Program-made: the position numbers and the translations under genes
Source: Pycnopodia helianthoides
Lineage: Eukaryota; Echinodermata; Asteroidea; Forcipulatida; Asteriidae
Direction of reading: 5' to 3'
Assembly (NCBI GenBank): GCA_032158295.1
Contig: CM063250.1
Coordinates: 255,501-319,500 of the forward strand
Length of the DNA stretch: 64,000 bases
The notes under the pieces: model-generated
The model's database searches: none
Seen by the model: only the letters and a program-made list of their open reading frames with translations
Told to the model about the DNA's origin: nothing
Part shown: positions 36,801-46,721 of the stretch, in pieces
Numbering within the stretch: position 1 is the stretch's first letter
How the letters are laid out: every line of letters starts with the position of its first letter

Positions 36801-39800
36801 AATTGCAGTTTACCGATGTAATCCATGGTGGATGATATCAGCAACTTTGGACTAGTGCTGTTTTTGTTTGTTTTGTTTTGTTTTGGTTCAGAAGATGAAG
36901 TATGGTAAAACTGTCAAAAAAAACTTAACACATTTTTGCCTTAGGTCTTGTGTACTAGGAGTGGTAGTGCATGTAAAAGAACCCAGAACACTTATCGTGA
37001 AAGAGTAGGGGTTAACCCTGGTGTTTATGGTTCACATAGCAAGCACCCTTGTTTACAGGTTTCCTCAGGCTTGTGAGCTACAGTGATTAAGTTCACTAAC
37101 TTATGAGGCATCCCTGGTTTCATTACCACAAATATATAATAACAATAGTAGTAATAATAATATTAATAATAAATTGTGTACTTTTTTTTATTCTACTTAT
37201 TTTAGATCTTTTTTGGGAGAGAAATTCAAAGTAAGTATGATTTTACAGTCATTGATGTAGATTCTCATGCTGTAGAGTTCAAATTGTTTATTTTTGTTAT
37301 TAGCCATCAGTGAACTTCACAAGAAGCTGTCAAAGTTCCTTGGGAAGTTACAAGAGTCCATTCTGTACAACCTCAAGTTTGCTCAGTGTTTTTTTCCCTA
37401 CTTTTCACTTCTGTGGACCCCTGTTCAAATCCTGCTTCGGACCAGAGCCTTCCATGTGAATTGGGTTTTCGATCTCGACCTGAGTGCTGGGGATTTCCTC
37501 AGTTAGCGGTTTTCCTCTCACATCTAAAACTGGCATTTCTTTAGTGTCCACGCTTTACAGGTATCATCAGGCCTGCGGGTCACAGTGTACAATAGTGTAC
37601 TGGGCACTTTGGAAGGTTCCTTGGTTTTATTACCAGAAATAGATATTTAAAAGTAATAATAATCTCAAGCAGCTCATGAGCAACTATGAGAGGAATCAAC
37701 CACACTTCCATCTTAAGTAGCAAATCATTACAGCAAATCATGGTTAACAGACTTGACTGTGTATTGGCACTAATTACAATAATTCCTTTGTCATTGACAT
37801 TGTGTGCTTTTTGATCTTCTTTTCAGGGATTGGACTGTGCCAGCAAACCAATGCTGCTTGGTACAATGCTCCATGAAGTGTTTGACAAGGTGGGTTGTTC
37901 GTACTATGCAAGGTTTTTAAGTGCAAGCACTTGAGGGCTCCATTAAAAATGGAACAAAGCTACTCTGCAGTGTTTTTTACCCTTACATCGATGTGTGTTA
38001 AACACTGTATACTCAGTACTTTCCCAAGGTCTGTGAAAAAACCCATAGGCATATTACTCGGGGAGGGGGGATTCAAACCTACGACCTTTGCCATTCTAGA
38101 GCAGAGATGTCTTACCATAGACCACCAAGCTAGCCTGTTGGCTAGAGGGAGGCAGTTCTATTTCTATATTTTAGCAGCTGGCACTGCAACGACCTAACAG
38201 ATGTAAATTTTGCATAGGGGATGCGAAACTAACATCTGTTAAATCTTTGCAGTGTATCCCATATATTTTTTTGTATGTATATATTTTTTTAAACAAAAAA
38301 AGTGCTTTGCTTTTCAGCAATGGCTGTCTGAAAATTCCAAAAGATCATTCATTGAAGGTTTGTGTCTTTTTGTGGCAAACAATTCATTGAACAACTTTGC
38401 AAGCCTTCATTCAAGTAAGTTGTTTTTCTTTGCTTCAATTTTTGTACTTTAGGCTGTAGAAACAAAGAATTTCTCTCAAGATAATCTTCTGAAAGTTGTA
38501 GACAAGGTTTCACACAAGCTGCCTTACCTCATAGACATGTAAGTGTTATAAATATCATAATATATAAATCATAATTGTTTAGGCTAATCATCCTAACTCG
38601 CAGCTGAGAAGCTGAATTGTGAGGGTGCGGCTACATGATTAGCTACATGTATGTAAAATTGCCTTTAGCAGCCAGTCACATCAACCCATATATCACCACG
38701 GAGCACAGCCAAAATTGAGAGTATTTTATTTTTCTGGAGGAAATTCATAATCCCAAATAAAATCCTTGTGTCACAGGAGAGAACCACTGTACAACTCTAC
38801 TCACATGTTGCCCGAGCCAGGAATCGAACTAAGGCCACTGTGGCAAGAGGCTAGTGTATTCACTCTAGCCACCCATGCCACTAAGAAAATAAAACAAACA
38901 AATCTCTCTAACTGCTGTCTGGTTGTGCATCAATGACTTGGGATAGGATTGGTTTGAATGTTGGAAACCAAGCTAATTGTATTCTTTGCACCTTTGTTGC
39001 ATTGATATAAATAAGGGACTTTGGAAATCATGACAATTTTCTTCTGTTAGTTTTTTTGCCTTTTTTTAAGTGGTGATACCGACTTGCTAGATGTCCTGTT
39101 TTTTTTGTTTTTTTGCTGAGGACATGGCAGTAGAGATCTGTGGGGCATGTGCCTTCTAACTTAATTATGTTTAAAGGAAAGCTATACCTCCAAAAATTAT
39201 TGACCATAAAAACTTACTTGGTAAAGAGCACTGTAAAGCTGCTGATATTATAAAACATTTTTAGAAATGACCCCACTTTGAAGTGATGTAATTTTAGAGA
39301 AAGAGGTAATTGAGCCCAAATTTTCACATGTTTGTTATTTTTTACGCATATGTTGGGATAAACCAAGTAAGAATACTGGTCTGTGACAATTACCAAAAGT
39401 ACACCCTGCCTTTAAACAAGAGCCTAAATTGTAGAAGATCAAATGTTTCAAATCAAGGCCCATCTTCATATAGTTGGGTGGCGTGGGCGTTGGTTTTTTT
39501 TGCAGTGGACTTTTGATAAAGACCCCAACATTTTTTGCTGTTATTTAAAAAAAATGCACAGTTGACGATTTCAAATATCTTAGCTACGCCACTCCTTTGA
39601 CAGAGCTGCCAAGCAAAACATTTTGCTTAGCAAGTTTGCATGCTCAGCATAACTTAGTCAAGTTTGCATGCTCAGCATAACTAAGCAGGGAACCAGTCAA
39701 GTTTGCATGCTCAGCATAACTTAGCAGGTAACCAGTCACGTTTGCATGCTCAGTATAACTTAGCAGGGAACAAGTCAAGTTTGCATGCTCAGCATAACTT

Positions 39801-42800
39801 AGAGGGAACCAGTCAAGTTTGCATGCTCAGCATAACTTAGCAGGGAACCAGTCACAAACACTAAATATCTCATGGTGTTCGATTGGTAACCTGCTTAGCA
39901 GCAATTTTTTTCTGAGCTGAGCAAATATGTGTGTTTCTGCAACTTTATAAATGCTGTGATGATACTATTTTGATATCGAGAGAAATAAGACATACCACGA
40001 GAGTGGATGGGGTTTTAAGATTGTTGGATGCCTTGTATATTCACTGAAGTCTCTCAAATTCCCAAAATCTACTCCGCGGTAGTAGAACAAATAGCAAGAC
40101 AAGTTCTCTAAAGAACAAAATCTACATGGCAAATTAGATATACACATGGTGTTACCGCAAGCAGAATATACATTGATACCTCAACATGCAATGCCTCAAA
40201 AACCATATGTTGGATTTCTTGTTCTGCATTCTCAGGTATGCCATGGAATGACGGAGCAGAATGTTCTTGATGATGCTCAGGAGTATCGTGGGAACAATGA
40301 AGAGATGGGCTGACAGATTCCTTCAACCTTATCCCAAACAAAGTGCAACGGTGGAAATCAAAATGTAAAATGTAGTTTCAACTTGCAAGAATTGTTTTAG
40401 TCTTTCCCGTTTTCTCTCTCTTTTTCTTTCTTTTTTGTCCTTTTTCTGTACAGTTGGGAAAGGGTTGGTTAGTTTTGAAATACTCGTAGCTGGGGGTAAA
40501 TGGTTACTTGATTGTCAAACGGTAAAATGCTATGAATGTTTAGCAAGTGGTTAGCAGGGGTGGGGTCTGGTGGGGGTACTTCACAAAAGACTCAAAGGTA
40601 AATAAATTCCTTGGAAAATAAATTGTGGAAAGTGTTAAATGCTGCAGTGATAAAGTTCAGCCGTGTTTATTTTCACTTGATGTTGATTTCCTCCTCAGGC
40701 CTGGTCAGAATCAGACCGAGAAATGTAATGTCTGCGTTTCTCGCATTCAAGATATTGAGGAAACAGTCTGGTCTCCACGATGGGGGACAAAGGGAAAGGT
40801 GGACCTAACGGTAGAAGTTAAGGTAGGTAAAAAGAGGTAGTGTACTAGACTGCACTTTTTTGCAGTGGCTGAACTGTTGGGGCAGGGGGTGTCTCATTCA
40901 TTAGAATCTGGAAATGATATTTAATTTTAGTATTGTATTTGATAATTAACCTTGTCATCTTAAGAAAAATCATTACAACCCTCAGTGCCTCCTTGAAAGT
41001 TAGACCCAAGGTTTTCCTCAGAAGCGTTTTAGTTTACAACTAATAACCAAAATTGACTTGTGTGGGAACACATTCTGATGGTATAAAGAAACAATTTGTA
41101 ACCAATTTCCTGCAGATTCATCAACAACGATCTCAAGAAACCAAACGTCAGATGACTGTCCCCCTGGAGCTCAAGACAGGCCGTCAGACGAACTCCATCG
41201 AGCACAGAAGCCAGGTAAAATGCTCTTTCAAACTTTGATCGTTTCATCTAGGATTGTTCTTGTTTTTTCCCCTGCCTTGAATTACTATTCATAAATACCT
41301 GGGGCAGTTTATCCATTCTGATTGGTCAAGAGGAGATAACGTGGCCATGTTTAAACTACAGTATAAACACAATTAGAAGTTATTAAACATGACCTGACCT
41401 TATTGAGTCAAAAGAGGGCACTATCAGATGACAGTTTCACGGCCCAATTTAAGTTGGTAGGTCACATATTTGGCCTGCACAAGTTTGAAACTTGCATGCT
41501 TTAGTTTTAAACTTGAGCGCATAAGTTCGAAACTAGCACGTGAAGCTACTCAACGCTTAATTCATGCATAGAAATTCAATGCAGAGTCAAGGTGAGCTGA
41601 GGCTAAACTGTCAGATTTGTTCTCAACTTTTACAGGGTTTTTGGATGTTTTTAACGGACAGGTATTTATGAATGGGAATTGCTGGCAGTGTAAGCACGTT
41701 ATGTAATCCACCATATACATAAACTGACAAACCTGTAGAAGTTTGAGATCGATCTGCCATCTGGGTCACGAGAAAATAGTGAAGGGGGGCGTTTGTACGT
41801 GTATTCAAGCACACAGCTTTTCAGCTGATAAGCTGAGATTTTGTAACTTTTTCCTCTTTTTCAGTGCCATAGAAGACTGAAAAATGACTACAAAGTTAAG
41901 TGTGGATGGCCATTTCCTCTTTTTTTTTGCAATAATGAAGTTGCATGTCTGTGTATGATGACATAATTTATCAGAATGAAGTTTGGAATTGCAGCCATGT
42001 TGGTCCTGTTCTTGTGTCTTATGATCAATTCAACCATAATATGTCGCTCTCCACTCAGGTGCATAAATATAGCTGTGACTATGATGCTGATGCCAAAATG
42101 GTTATATTTCTTAGCTTTACAAGAAACAAGCACCTATCATTTGTAAACAAATTTAGCTGCTCAGGAATAATAACCGAATTAATTTTTTGATTGTAACATG
42201 TCTCAACCAAACATTACTTTTACTTGCCAAGTAAATTTAAGTGTCATCAAATCCTTTCTGTTTTGTGATTTTGTAGTTGGTCCTGTACAGTCTAATGCTA
42301 GGTGACATCCACAGTGGAGCATCCAGTGACCTTGGGATGTTACTGTATCTCAAGACGGGAGCAATGATAGCAGTCCCCGCTACACACATGGATAAAAGAG
42401 GTCAGTAAGATGGGGAGTCGCCAAGGGGGGAAGATGGGGAGGGCCAGGGGGGAAGATGGGGAGTGGCCAAGGGGGGGGGGGGAGATGGGATTGGCCGACC
42501 GAGGGGGGGGGGGGAAGATGGGGAGTGGCCAGTGGGGGGGTGTGGCCAGGGGGGAGATGGGGAGTGGCCAGTGGGGGGGGGGGGTGGCCAGGGGGGGAGA
42601 TGGGGAGTGGCCAGTGGGGGGGGGGGGTGGCCAGGGGGGGGAGATGGGGAGTGGCCAAGGGGGTGGGGGAGATGGGGATTGGCCGAAGGGGGAAGATTGG
42701 AAGTGGCCAAGGGGGGGCAATGGGGAGTGGCGAGAGTTTTCTTTTTATTAATAATAATTGACAATGTGTGTGAAGCACTGTATTGTCAGTATTTTTCTGA

Positions 42801-43303
42801 GTCCTGCGAAAAGACATATCCACAGGCATATTGCTCCCATCCGAGTAATATAACGGTAGATTTTTTTTTCACAGGACTTGGGGAAGTACTGAGTTTACCG
42901 CACTTTACACATACATGTATCGGTGTACGGGTTAAGCCAAATAATATTCATTATCCCTGTTGCAAATTTAACATCTATTAGATATTTGACATGGCCTAAA
43001 GGTTGAGGCAGTATGGCAAACATCCTTTTAAGCATGAGCACACACTCATTGTTATGAGTAAGATTAGTGAACTTCAGGAAGTGTTGTTCAATTTTAGTAT
43101 TTGTTTTTTAAATTCTTTTATTCTTGTCTTTTTGAACAGAGCTTATCCATCTTCGCAACCAGCTTGCCTACTATCTGTCCCTCCGAGCCAAGTGGTCAAA
43201 CGATGGTGGATGGACATTGCCAAAACTCCCAGCTGCCATAGAAGACAGCTTCACATGTGGACACTGCCCTCATGTGGTGAGCTGCGCACTTCTACAAAGG
43301 TAG
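27854..43303 (+). CDS. DNA2: DNA2-like nuclease with long N-terminal extension, helicase half absent
   Basis: Exons: 27854-27877, 29554-29607, 29865-30351, 31265-33024, 33402-33544, 34263-34331, 35558-35719, 37206-37230, 37827-37889, 38453-38538, 40236-40364, 40699-40822, 41116-41214, 42277-42400, 43140-43303; phases agree and total 1170 codons plus stop. DNA2 is the nuclease/helicase of Okazaki flap processing and end resection. Seen here: a PIP box QKTLNCFF (about 16-23), a long disordered N-terminus (to about 775), a beta-barrel (NRYRV onward), and a RecB-type nuclease with GTMLHEVF, WSPRWGTKGKVDLTV, PLELKTG and EHRSQ. Fe-S cysteines lie in ICCMRR and in C-x2-C-x5-C at the end. The SF1 helicase half is missing: the frame stops at CALLQR and AATAAA follows at 43447. 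Exon 11 has a TGA at 40249 in the entry frame. The first exon is the least certain. Confidence 0.88.
27896..27991. repeat. Foldback element beside the DNA2 first exon
   Basis: CATGCTAGTTGCGATAATCG and CTCTCCATCC are inverted as GGATGGAGAG and CGATTATCGCAACTAG...CATG. The result is a foldback of about 96 bp just downstream of the putative first coding exon. Confidence 0.75.
28396..28738. repeat. 43-bp minisatellite with internal hairpin (DNA2 intron 1)
   Basis: About eight copies of a unit containing GCCGGTATCTTGAAGCCC and GGGTATCTTGATACCC. The second half is itself an inverted repeat (GGGTATC/GATACCC), so each unit can form a small hairpin. The minus-strand open frame across it is an array artefact. 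Confidence 0.92.
30440..30800. repeat. Imperfect tandem repeat of about 100-120 bp (DNA2 intron 3)
   Basis: Three to four diverged copies sharing CACAAAATACCACAGGAG, ATATTGGAGACT-AGTCCAC and CTCTTGCCCAAC. Confidence 0.8.
33630..34070. repeat. Dispersed repeat F2, uninterrupted copy (DNA2 intron 5)
   Basis: Collinear with the two separated halves at 15120-15230 and 15850-15965 (GCCCAAAGTTTTC; GAAACTTTTAATTCTGAGAA; TTCTATGGGCTTCTG), but with unrelated sequence in between. Confidence 0.7.
35260..35332 (-). repeat. tRNA-like sequence (pseudo-tRNA or SINE head)
   Basis: On the minus strand it has a near-perfect A box (TAGCTCAGTTGGT) and B box (GGTTCAAGTCC) at tRNA spacing. The acceptor ends (GGGCTAG against TCTTGTC) and the anticodon stem pair poorly. 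I therefore call it a tRNA pseudogene or a tRNA-derived SINE head rather than a working tRNA. It lies in DNA2 intron 6. Confidence 0.7.
35976..36408. mobile_element. 433-bp foldback element, TAAG target duplication (DNA2 intron 7)
   Basis: Long arms: GGGCAATTCCAC, TTACTCACGTTACGTTTTTG and AAAGATGACATCCAG at the left recur inverted at the right, closing GTGGAATTGCCC. Flanked by TAAG on both sides (35972-35975, 36409-36412). Almost entirely palindromic, no coding capacity. Confidence 0.88.
36930..37665. repeat. Repeat copies in DNA2 introns 7 and 8 (SINE-like)
   Basis: Two copies, at about 36930-37150 and 37400-37665, flank the small exon 37206-37230. They share ACAGGTTTCCTCAGGC / ACAGGTATCATCAGGC, a TTCCTTGGTTTTATTACCA-type end and a short A/T tail. 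The second holds a B-box-like GTTCAAATCC near 37423. A diverged third piece lies near 36495-36605. Confidence 0.55.
38060..38140 (-). repeat. tRNA-derived SINE head (DNA2 intron 9)
   Basis: The minus strand reads TAGCTTGGTGG (A-box-like), then GGTTTGAATCC (B box), at tRNA-like spacing. Confidence 0.55.
38585..38881 (-). repeat. tRNA-derived SINE, copy 1 (DNA2 intron 10)
   Basis: The minus-strand head carries a B box AGTTCGATTCC near 38820-38832 and a diverged A box. The body matches 63730-64000 (CACAGGAGAGAACCA; TTTTTCTGGAGG; GCAGCCAG; CTCGCAGCTGAGAAG / CTCACAGCTTAGAAG). Confidence 0.75.
39175..39415. repeat. Short interspersed DNA element, related to 48141-48478 (DNA2 intron 10)
   Basis: Contains AAAACTTACTTGGTAA, ATTGAGC-CAAATTTTCACA, GTTTGTTATTTT, GCATATGTTGGGATA and GACAATTACCAAAAGT. 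I recall a sea-star repeat with this word order; that memory cannot be checked here. Confidence 0.65.
39605..39858. repeat. 39-bp minisatellite (DNA2 intron 10), about 6 copies
   Basis: Unit contains CAAGTTTGCATGCTCAGC then ATAACTTAGCAGGGAACCA. The first copies are shorter. Confidence 0.92.
41270..41620. repeat. Dispersed repeat F1, inverted copy (DNA2 intron 13)
   Basis: Reverse-complement relative of 18760-19075 and 14575-14775: TTTATCCATTCTGATTGG, GAGTCAAAAGAGGGC, TAGAAATTCAATGCAGAG. Confidence 0.75.
42410..42740. repeat. G-rich minisatellite at the start of DNA2 intron 14
   Basis: Degenerate units of GATGGGGAGTGGCCA joined by runs of 5-12 G, beginning ten bases after the exon 14 donor. 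The G runs are on the coding strand. Long open frames on both strands are artefacts of the low complexity. Confidence 0.95.
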
Positions 43304-44532
43304 GACATTCATTTGCAACTTTAAGATGCTCTCATTTTCTTCTTTAGTTGATTTCTACGATGGAGAACAAACTGCTACAGAGGTGATGTGATGATAATGG
43401 TACGGGACTATTACTGGTGTTGGTGTGACTTTTTGATTGTGCATTCAATAAAGAAAAATTTCATATTTTAAAGGATAACAGTTTAATGTAGAGCCAGAGT
43501 GTAGTTTCCTGATCATAGAGTATTCCAACTTCGATAACGGCGTGTACGTGATTCACAGAACACTAACTAGTTACAGGAGATGGCCGTACACACACTTATG
43601 AATGCATGGAATGAAAATAAACTAAAACAACATTTGTGAACACAACAGAGTTTTTAATAATTATATCAAGTGAACAGAAAAATCAAGATAAATTTGAAAC
43701 TTATGATGGTATCAAGAAATGTACTGTACCTGCCATTTTAACTAATAATATTAACTGACATTGTTTCGAAGCACCTTACACTATTTTCCCCTTATGTATC
43801 TAAAACTTCACACATCAACCACATTCACTAATTACATGAAGAAGCTTTGATGTCAACTATGTGTTGCACATCAAAAAGATATCTCATTCCAGGCTGAAAA
43901 TTGTTTTTTACAAGACGCTAGGATAATAAAACCATTTGTTTGATAAACCTATGGTAGTGATATCTCATTAAGTAAAACTAATCTAAAACATGTTGCTTAT
44001 TGTGATACGGTCCGTACAATTTGTCCTTGTCTGTTTAAATGGATATGTTGTCATAGTGACAAGAGCTGTAATGATCAGAACAAGAACGTTTTAGTGTGCT
44101 TCTGCTAGAGTACTGCGTTAACAACTATTGCAATGGGTGAAGCCACCCTCAGGTCGATCTGGGATTTGCTTGCATTGCAACGGAACTTTCAGCATCAGGC
44201 AGAAAATTTATGCGCAAGGTCACTTAAACTGAGAAATTGTGTGAATGTTGTAGGACAAGCATCACTCTGACAAAGCCATGCTCATATCACCCATGATTGA
44301 CCAACTCACGCAGGTGTATTGTGATTGCAGCATTAGTATATATAAACTGTCATACTTAAGTTTCAAAAGGGTGGACTCTTGAATGGATGTTCTTAATAAT
44401 AATAATAATACTTTACATTTATACCGCCCTTTTAATCTAGAATTTGCCTGTGTGAAAAAGTCACTTCATTTCATAAACAAACAAGAATTTGCTTTAGCAC
44501 TCACTTTGATTTCACATGAATTTGTAGTTTGT
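43304..44532. other. DNA2-like 3' end and intergenic
   Basis: AATAAA at 43447-43452 is a likely polyadenylation signal. A short alternative tail may exist: after a possible 46-bp intron (43300 to about 43346) the entry frame meets a stop at once. No helicase motif was found by eye, and no gene is supported. Confidence 0.5.
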
Positions 44533-44760
44533 GACTTCAGTCACTTGCTAGCAAACTCTTGGTCACTCTGTAAGCAGAAACAATCTCTTTTACAATGTTA
44601 ATTTGTATTGTGACTTCAGTCACTTGCTAGCAAACTCTTGGTCACTTTGTAAGCAGAAACAATCTCTTTTACAATGTTAATTTGTATTGTGACTTCAGTC
44701 ACTTGCTAGCAAACTCTTGGTCACTCTGTAAGCAGAAACAATCTCTTTTACAATGTTAAT
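44533..44760. repeat. 79-bp tandem repeat, 2.9 copies
   Basis: GACTTCAGTCACTTGCTAGC begins units at 44533, 44612 and 44691. Copies are nearly identical, so recent. Confidence 0.95.
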
Positions 44761-44949
44761 AGAACCAAAAACTTCTGCTTAGCAAAGAACATAATACCAT
44801 TACATGTACATGTACATAATATAAGAGCAGAACAAATACACAAAAATACAGCCTTGATCTTCGATATGACTAGACAAAGCCAAATTATAGGAAGAGAAGA
44901 TTATTCAAGTGACAAGAGGCCAATGAGGACAGGCCAGATACAAAATGCA

Positions 44950-45330
44950 GAATGGGTTTGAATCCAACCAAATGCAGAAGGATGTGGGTTTGAATCCCAC
45001 TGAATGCAGAAGTTTGTGGGTTTGAATCCCTCTGAATGCAGAAGTTTGTGGGTTTGAATCCCTCTGAATGCAGAAGTTTGTGAGTTTGAATCCCTCTGAA
45101 TGCAGAAGTTTGTGAGTTTGAACCCCCCTGAATGCAGAAGTTTGTGGGTTTGAATCCCACTGAATGCAGAAGTTTGTGGGTTTGAATCCCACTGAATGCA
45201 GAAGTTTGTGGGTTTGAATCCCACTGAATGCAGAAGTTTGTGGGTTTGAATCCCACTGAATGCAGAAGTTTGTGGGTTTGAATCCCACTGAATGCAGAAG
45301 TTTGTGGGTTTGAATCCCACTGAATGCAGA
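44950..45330 (+). repeat. 32-bp minisatellite of tRNA T-arm-like units, 12 copies
   Basis: Each unit contains GTGGGTTTGAATCCCAC, which folds as a 5-bp stem with a 7-nt loop, like a tRNA T arm, and includes the pol III B-box-like GGTTTGAATCC. The rest of the unit is TGAATGCAGAAGTTT. Because 32 is not a multiple of 3 and the unit lacks stops, all three minus-strand frames stay open across it. This explains the long minus-strand ORFs (44885-45412); they are not genes. Confidence 0.92.
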
Positions 45331-45978
45331 AGCAGGGCTCAAAGCTTACACTGGACCACAGGCCCAAGGCCAGTGATTTTAGCATCAGGCCAGTAAATTC
45401 ACGACTGGACAAGCCTGGTGGTCTTGTGTTCCTTCAATTGAATAACAATACCTCATTGTGTAATATCTTGAAGGAAAAATGTTGACTATGAGTCTGATAA
45501 ATATCTTTCAATTCTGTTGAGTAGGCTATCAAATTACACAGTGTACACATAAGACAAATGAGATAGATCTTCTCTTTAGTGCTTATTCAGCTCATTTTGA
45601 TTCTGGTCTTGTATAACAAATTCTTGTCCAGAGTAAAATTGTTGAGCTACAAGCCGTGCAGTCTTGTGTGTTTTAATCCCCCCAAAGCATCTCTGGATTT
45701 GTTTTTATGCAGGACCATGAAAACACTGGTTAATAGTTACATGTACGTCAGATAAATAATGTTTGTAAATCTATTTACAAATATTTACATAGCAATAAAC
45801 GCATTTGATAATTACTTCTACACATGTATTCATTGGCTCAATAAAACTAGCTAGAAATCTGATCATCAAGTAATGATTCATTGTACTCTTTTCTCCTCCT
45901 GTTTCTGACTTGATTGGAAATTAAGTATCTACTGTTTCTGTTGTCAGATTAAAGATTCCATGTCCAGAGATTTGTTAC

Positions 45979-46685
45979 TCACTCATATTCATAGTAGACA
46001 CAGTTCTCCATCACACTATTCTTATCAGCATTGACCTGGGAGATGGTGGCATTGTTGAGTTGGCACATCTTCCCTGACAGGTTGAAAGAGCGACAGTTAG
46101 GATCCTTAGAGCAAGCCAGGCAGCATTGTGTGGGGTTTTGGATGATGGTTTCCTTGAAGGTGTGGCCGAGCAGACATTGGGTTGATGACCAGAATCAGTG
46201 GTGGTAAGAGCCAAACAACGGCGTGGTTGAGTACATCTTTTACGCTCTTGTCTAGATGCTGCAGAGCATCCAATATAATTCCATTCACCTCTAGAGAACA
46301 TAAATGTAGCACACCCAAAACCACTGGCATCTAGTTTTGAATATTCGTTATTGTATTCATTTTGATCGAGGCATGTCCAGCGACCATCACCTTGCATGTT
46401 GTATGTACATCCAAACCAGAAATTTGTACCCGTGTCTGTTATCTCTATAAGTGCTTTACTCAAATTCCAAATAAACTCGTTCTCGGACTTTGAGTTTGGT
46501 ACGGCCAGGTCGCTTCCAGCATTGCGGCATCGCTGACGGGCCGCATGCCAGTCCAGCTTCGTATCGGTTACCATTTCATAACAGGACTGACTGAATTCCA
46601 CCCAGCCATGAGGACATCCCGATGACCCAATTACACTCACATGTAAATATCCAAGTATTAAGAACAATATCCAACAAACAAACAT
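45979..46685 (-). pseudogene. C-type lectin-like/PAN gene 1, frameshifted C-terminus
   Basis: Starts at ATG 46685 with a strong signal peptide (MFVCWILFLILGYLHVSVIG). A C-type lectin-like domain follows (GCPHGWVEFSQSCYEM ... DLAVPNSKSENEFIWNL ... WFGCTYN ... GEWNYIGC) without EPN/QPD sugar-binding motifs. Against gene 5, about 7 nt are missing near 46170-46180, just before the CLLGHTF segment. The PAN/apple-like domain is therefore read in another frame that runs to a stop at 46011. The ancestral stop lies at 45979-45981. Either a pseudogene, or a gene with a changed C-terminus. Single exon, like its paralogues. Upstream TTG readings are not needed for the start. Confidence 0.75.
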
Positions 46686-46721
46686 ACATGTAGTTTTGTA
46701 ATTTAACTGCGTCACTGCCAA

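Noticed and set aside
38252..38452. Possible DNA2 exon at 38318-38357 preceded by TTTTCAG
   Set aside because: Its length breaks the phase; joining exon 37827-37889 directly to 38453 gives the expected continuous nuclease sequence.
42340..42981. Long open frames on both strands across the G-rich array (Pro- and Gly-rich proteins)
   Set aside because: Low-complexity repeat lacking stops; lies inside a DNA2 intron between well-supported exons.
44885..45412. Three overlapping minus-strand frames with a GFKPTNFCIQ-type repeat
   Set aside because: All three frames are open only because a 32-bp stop-free unit is repeated 12 times; no start context or domain.
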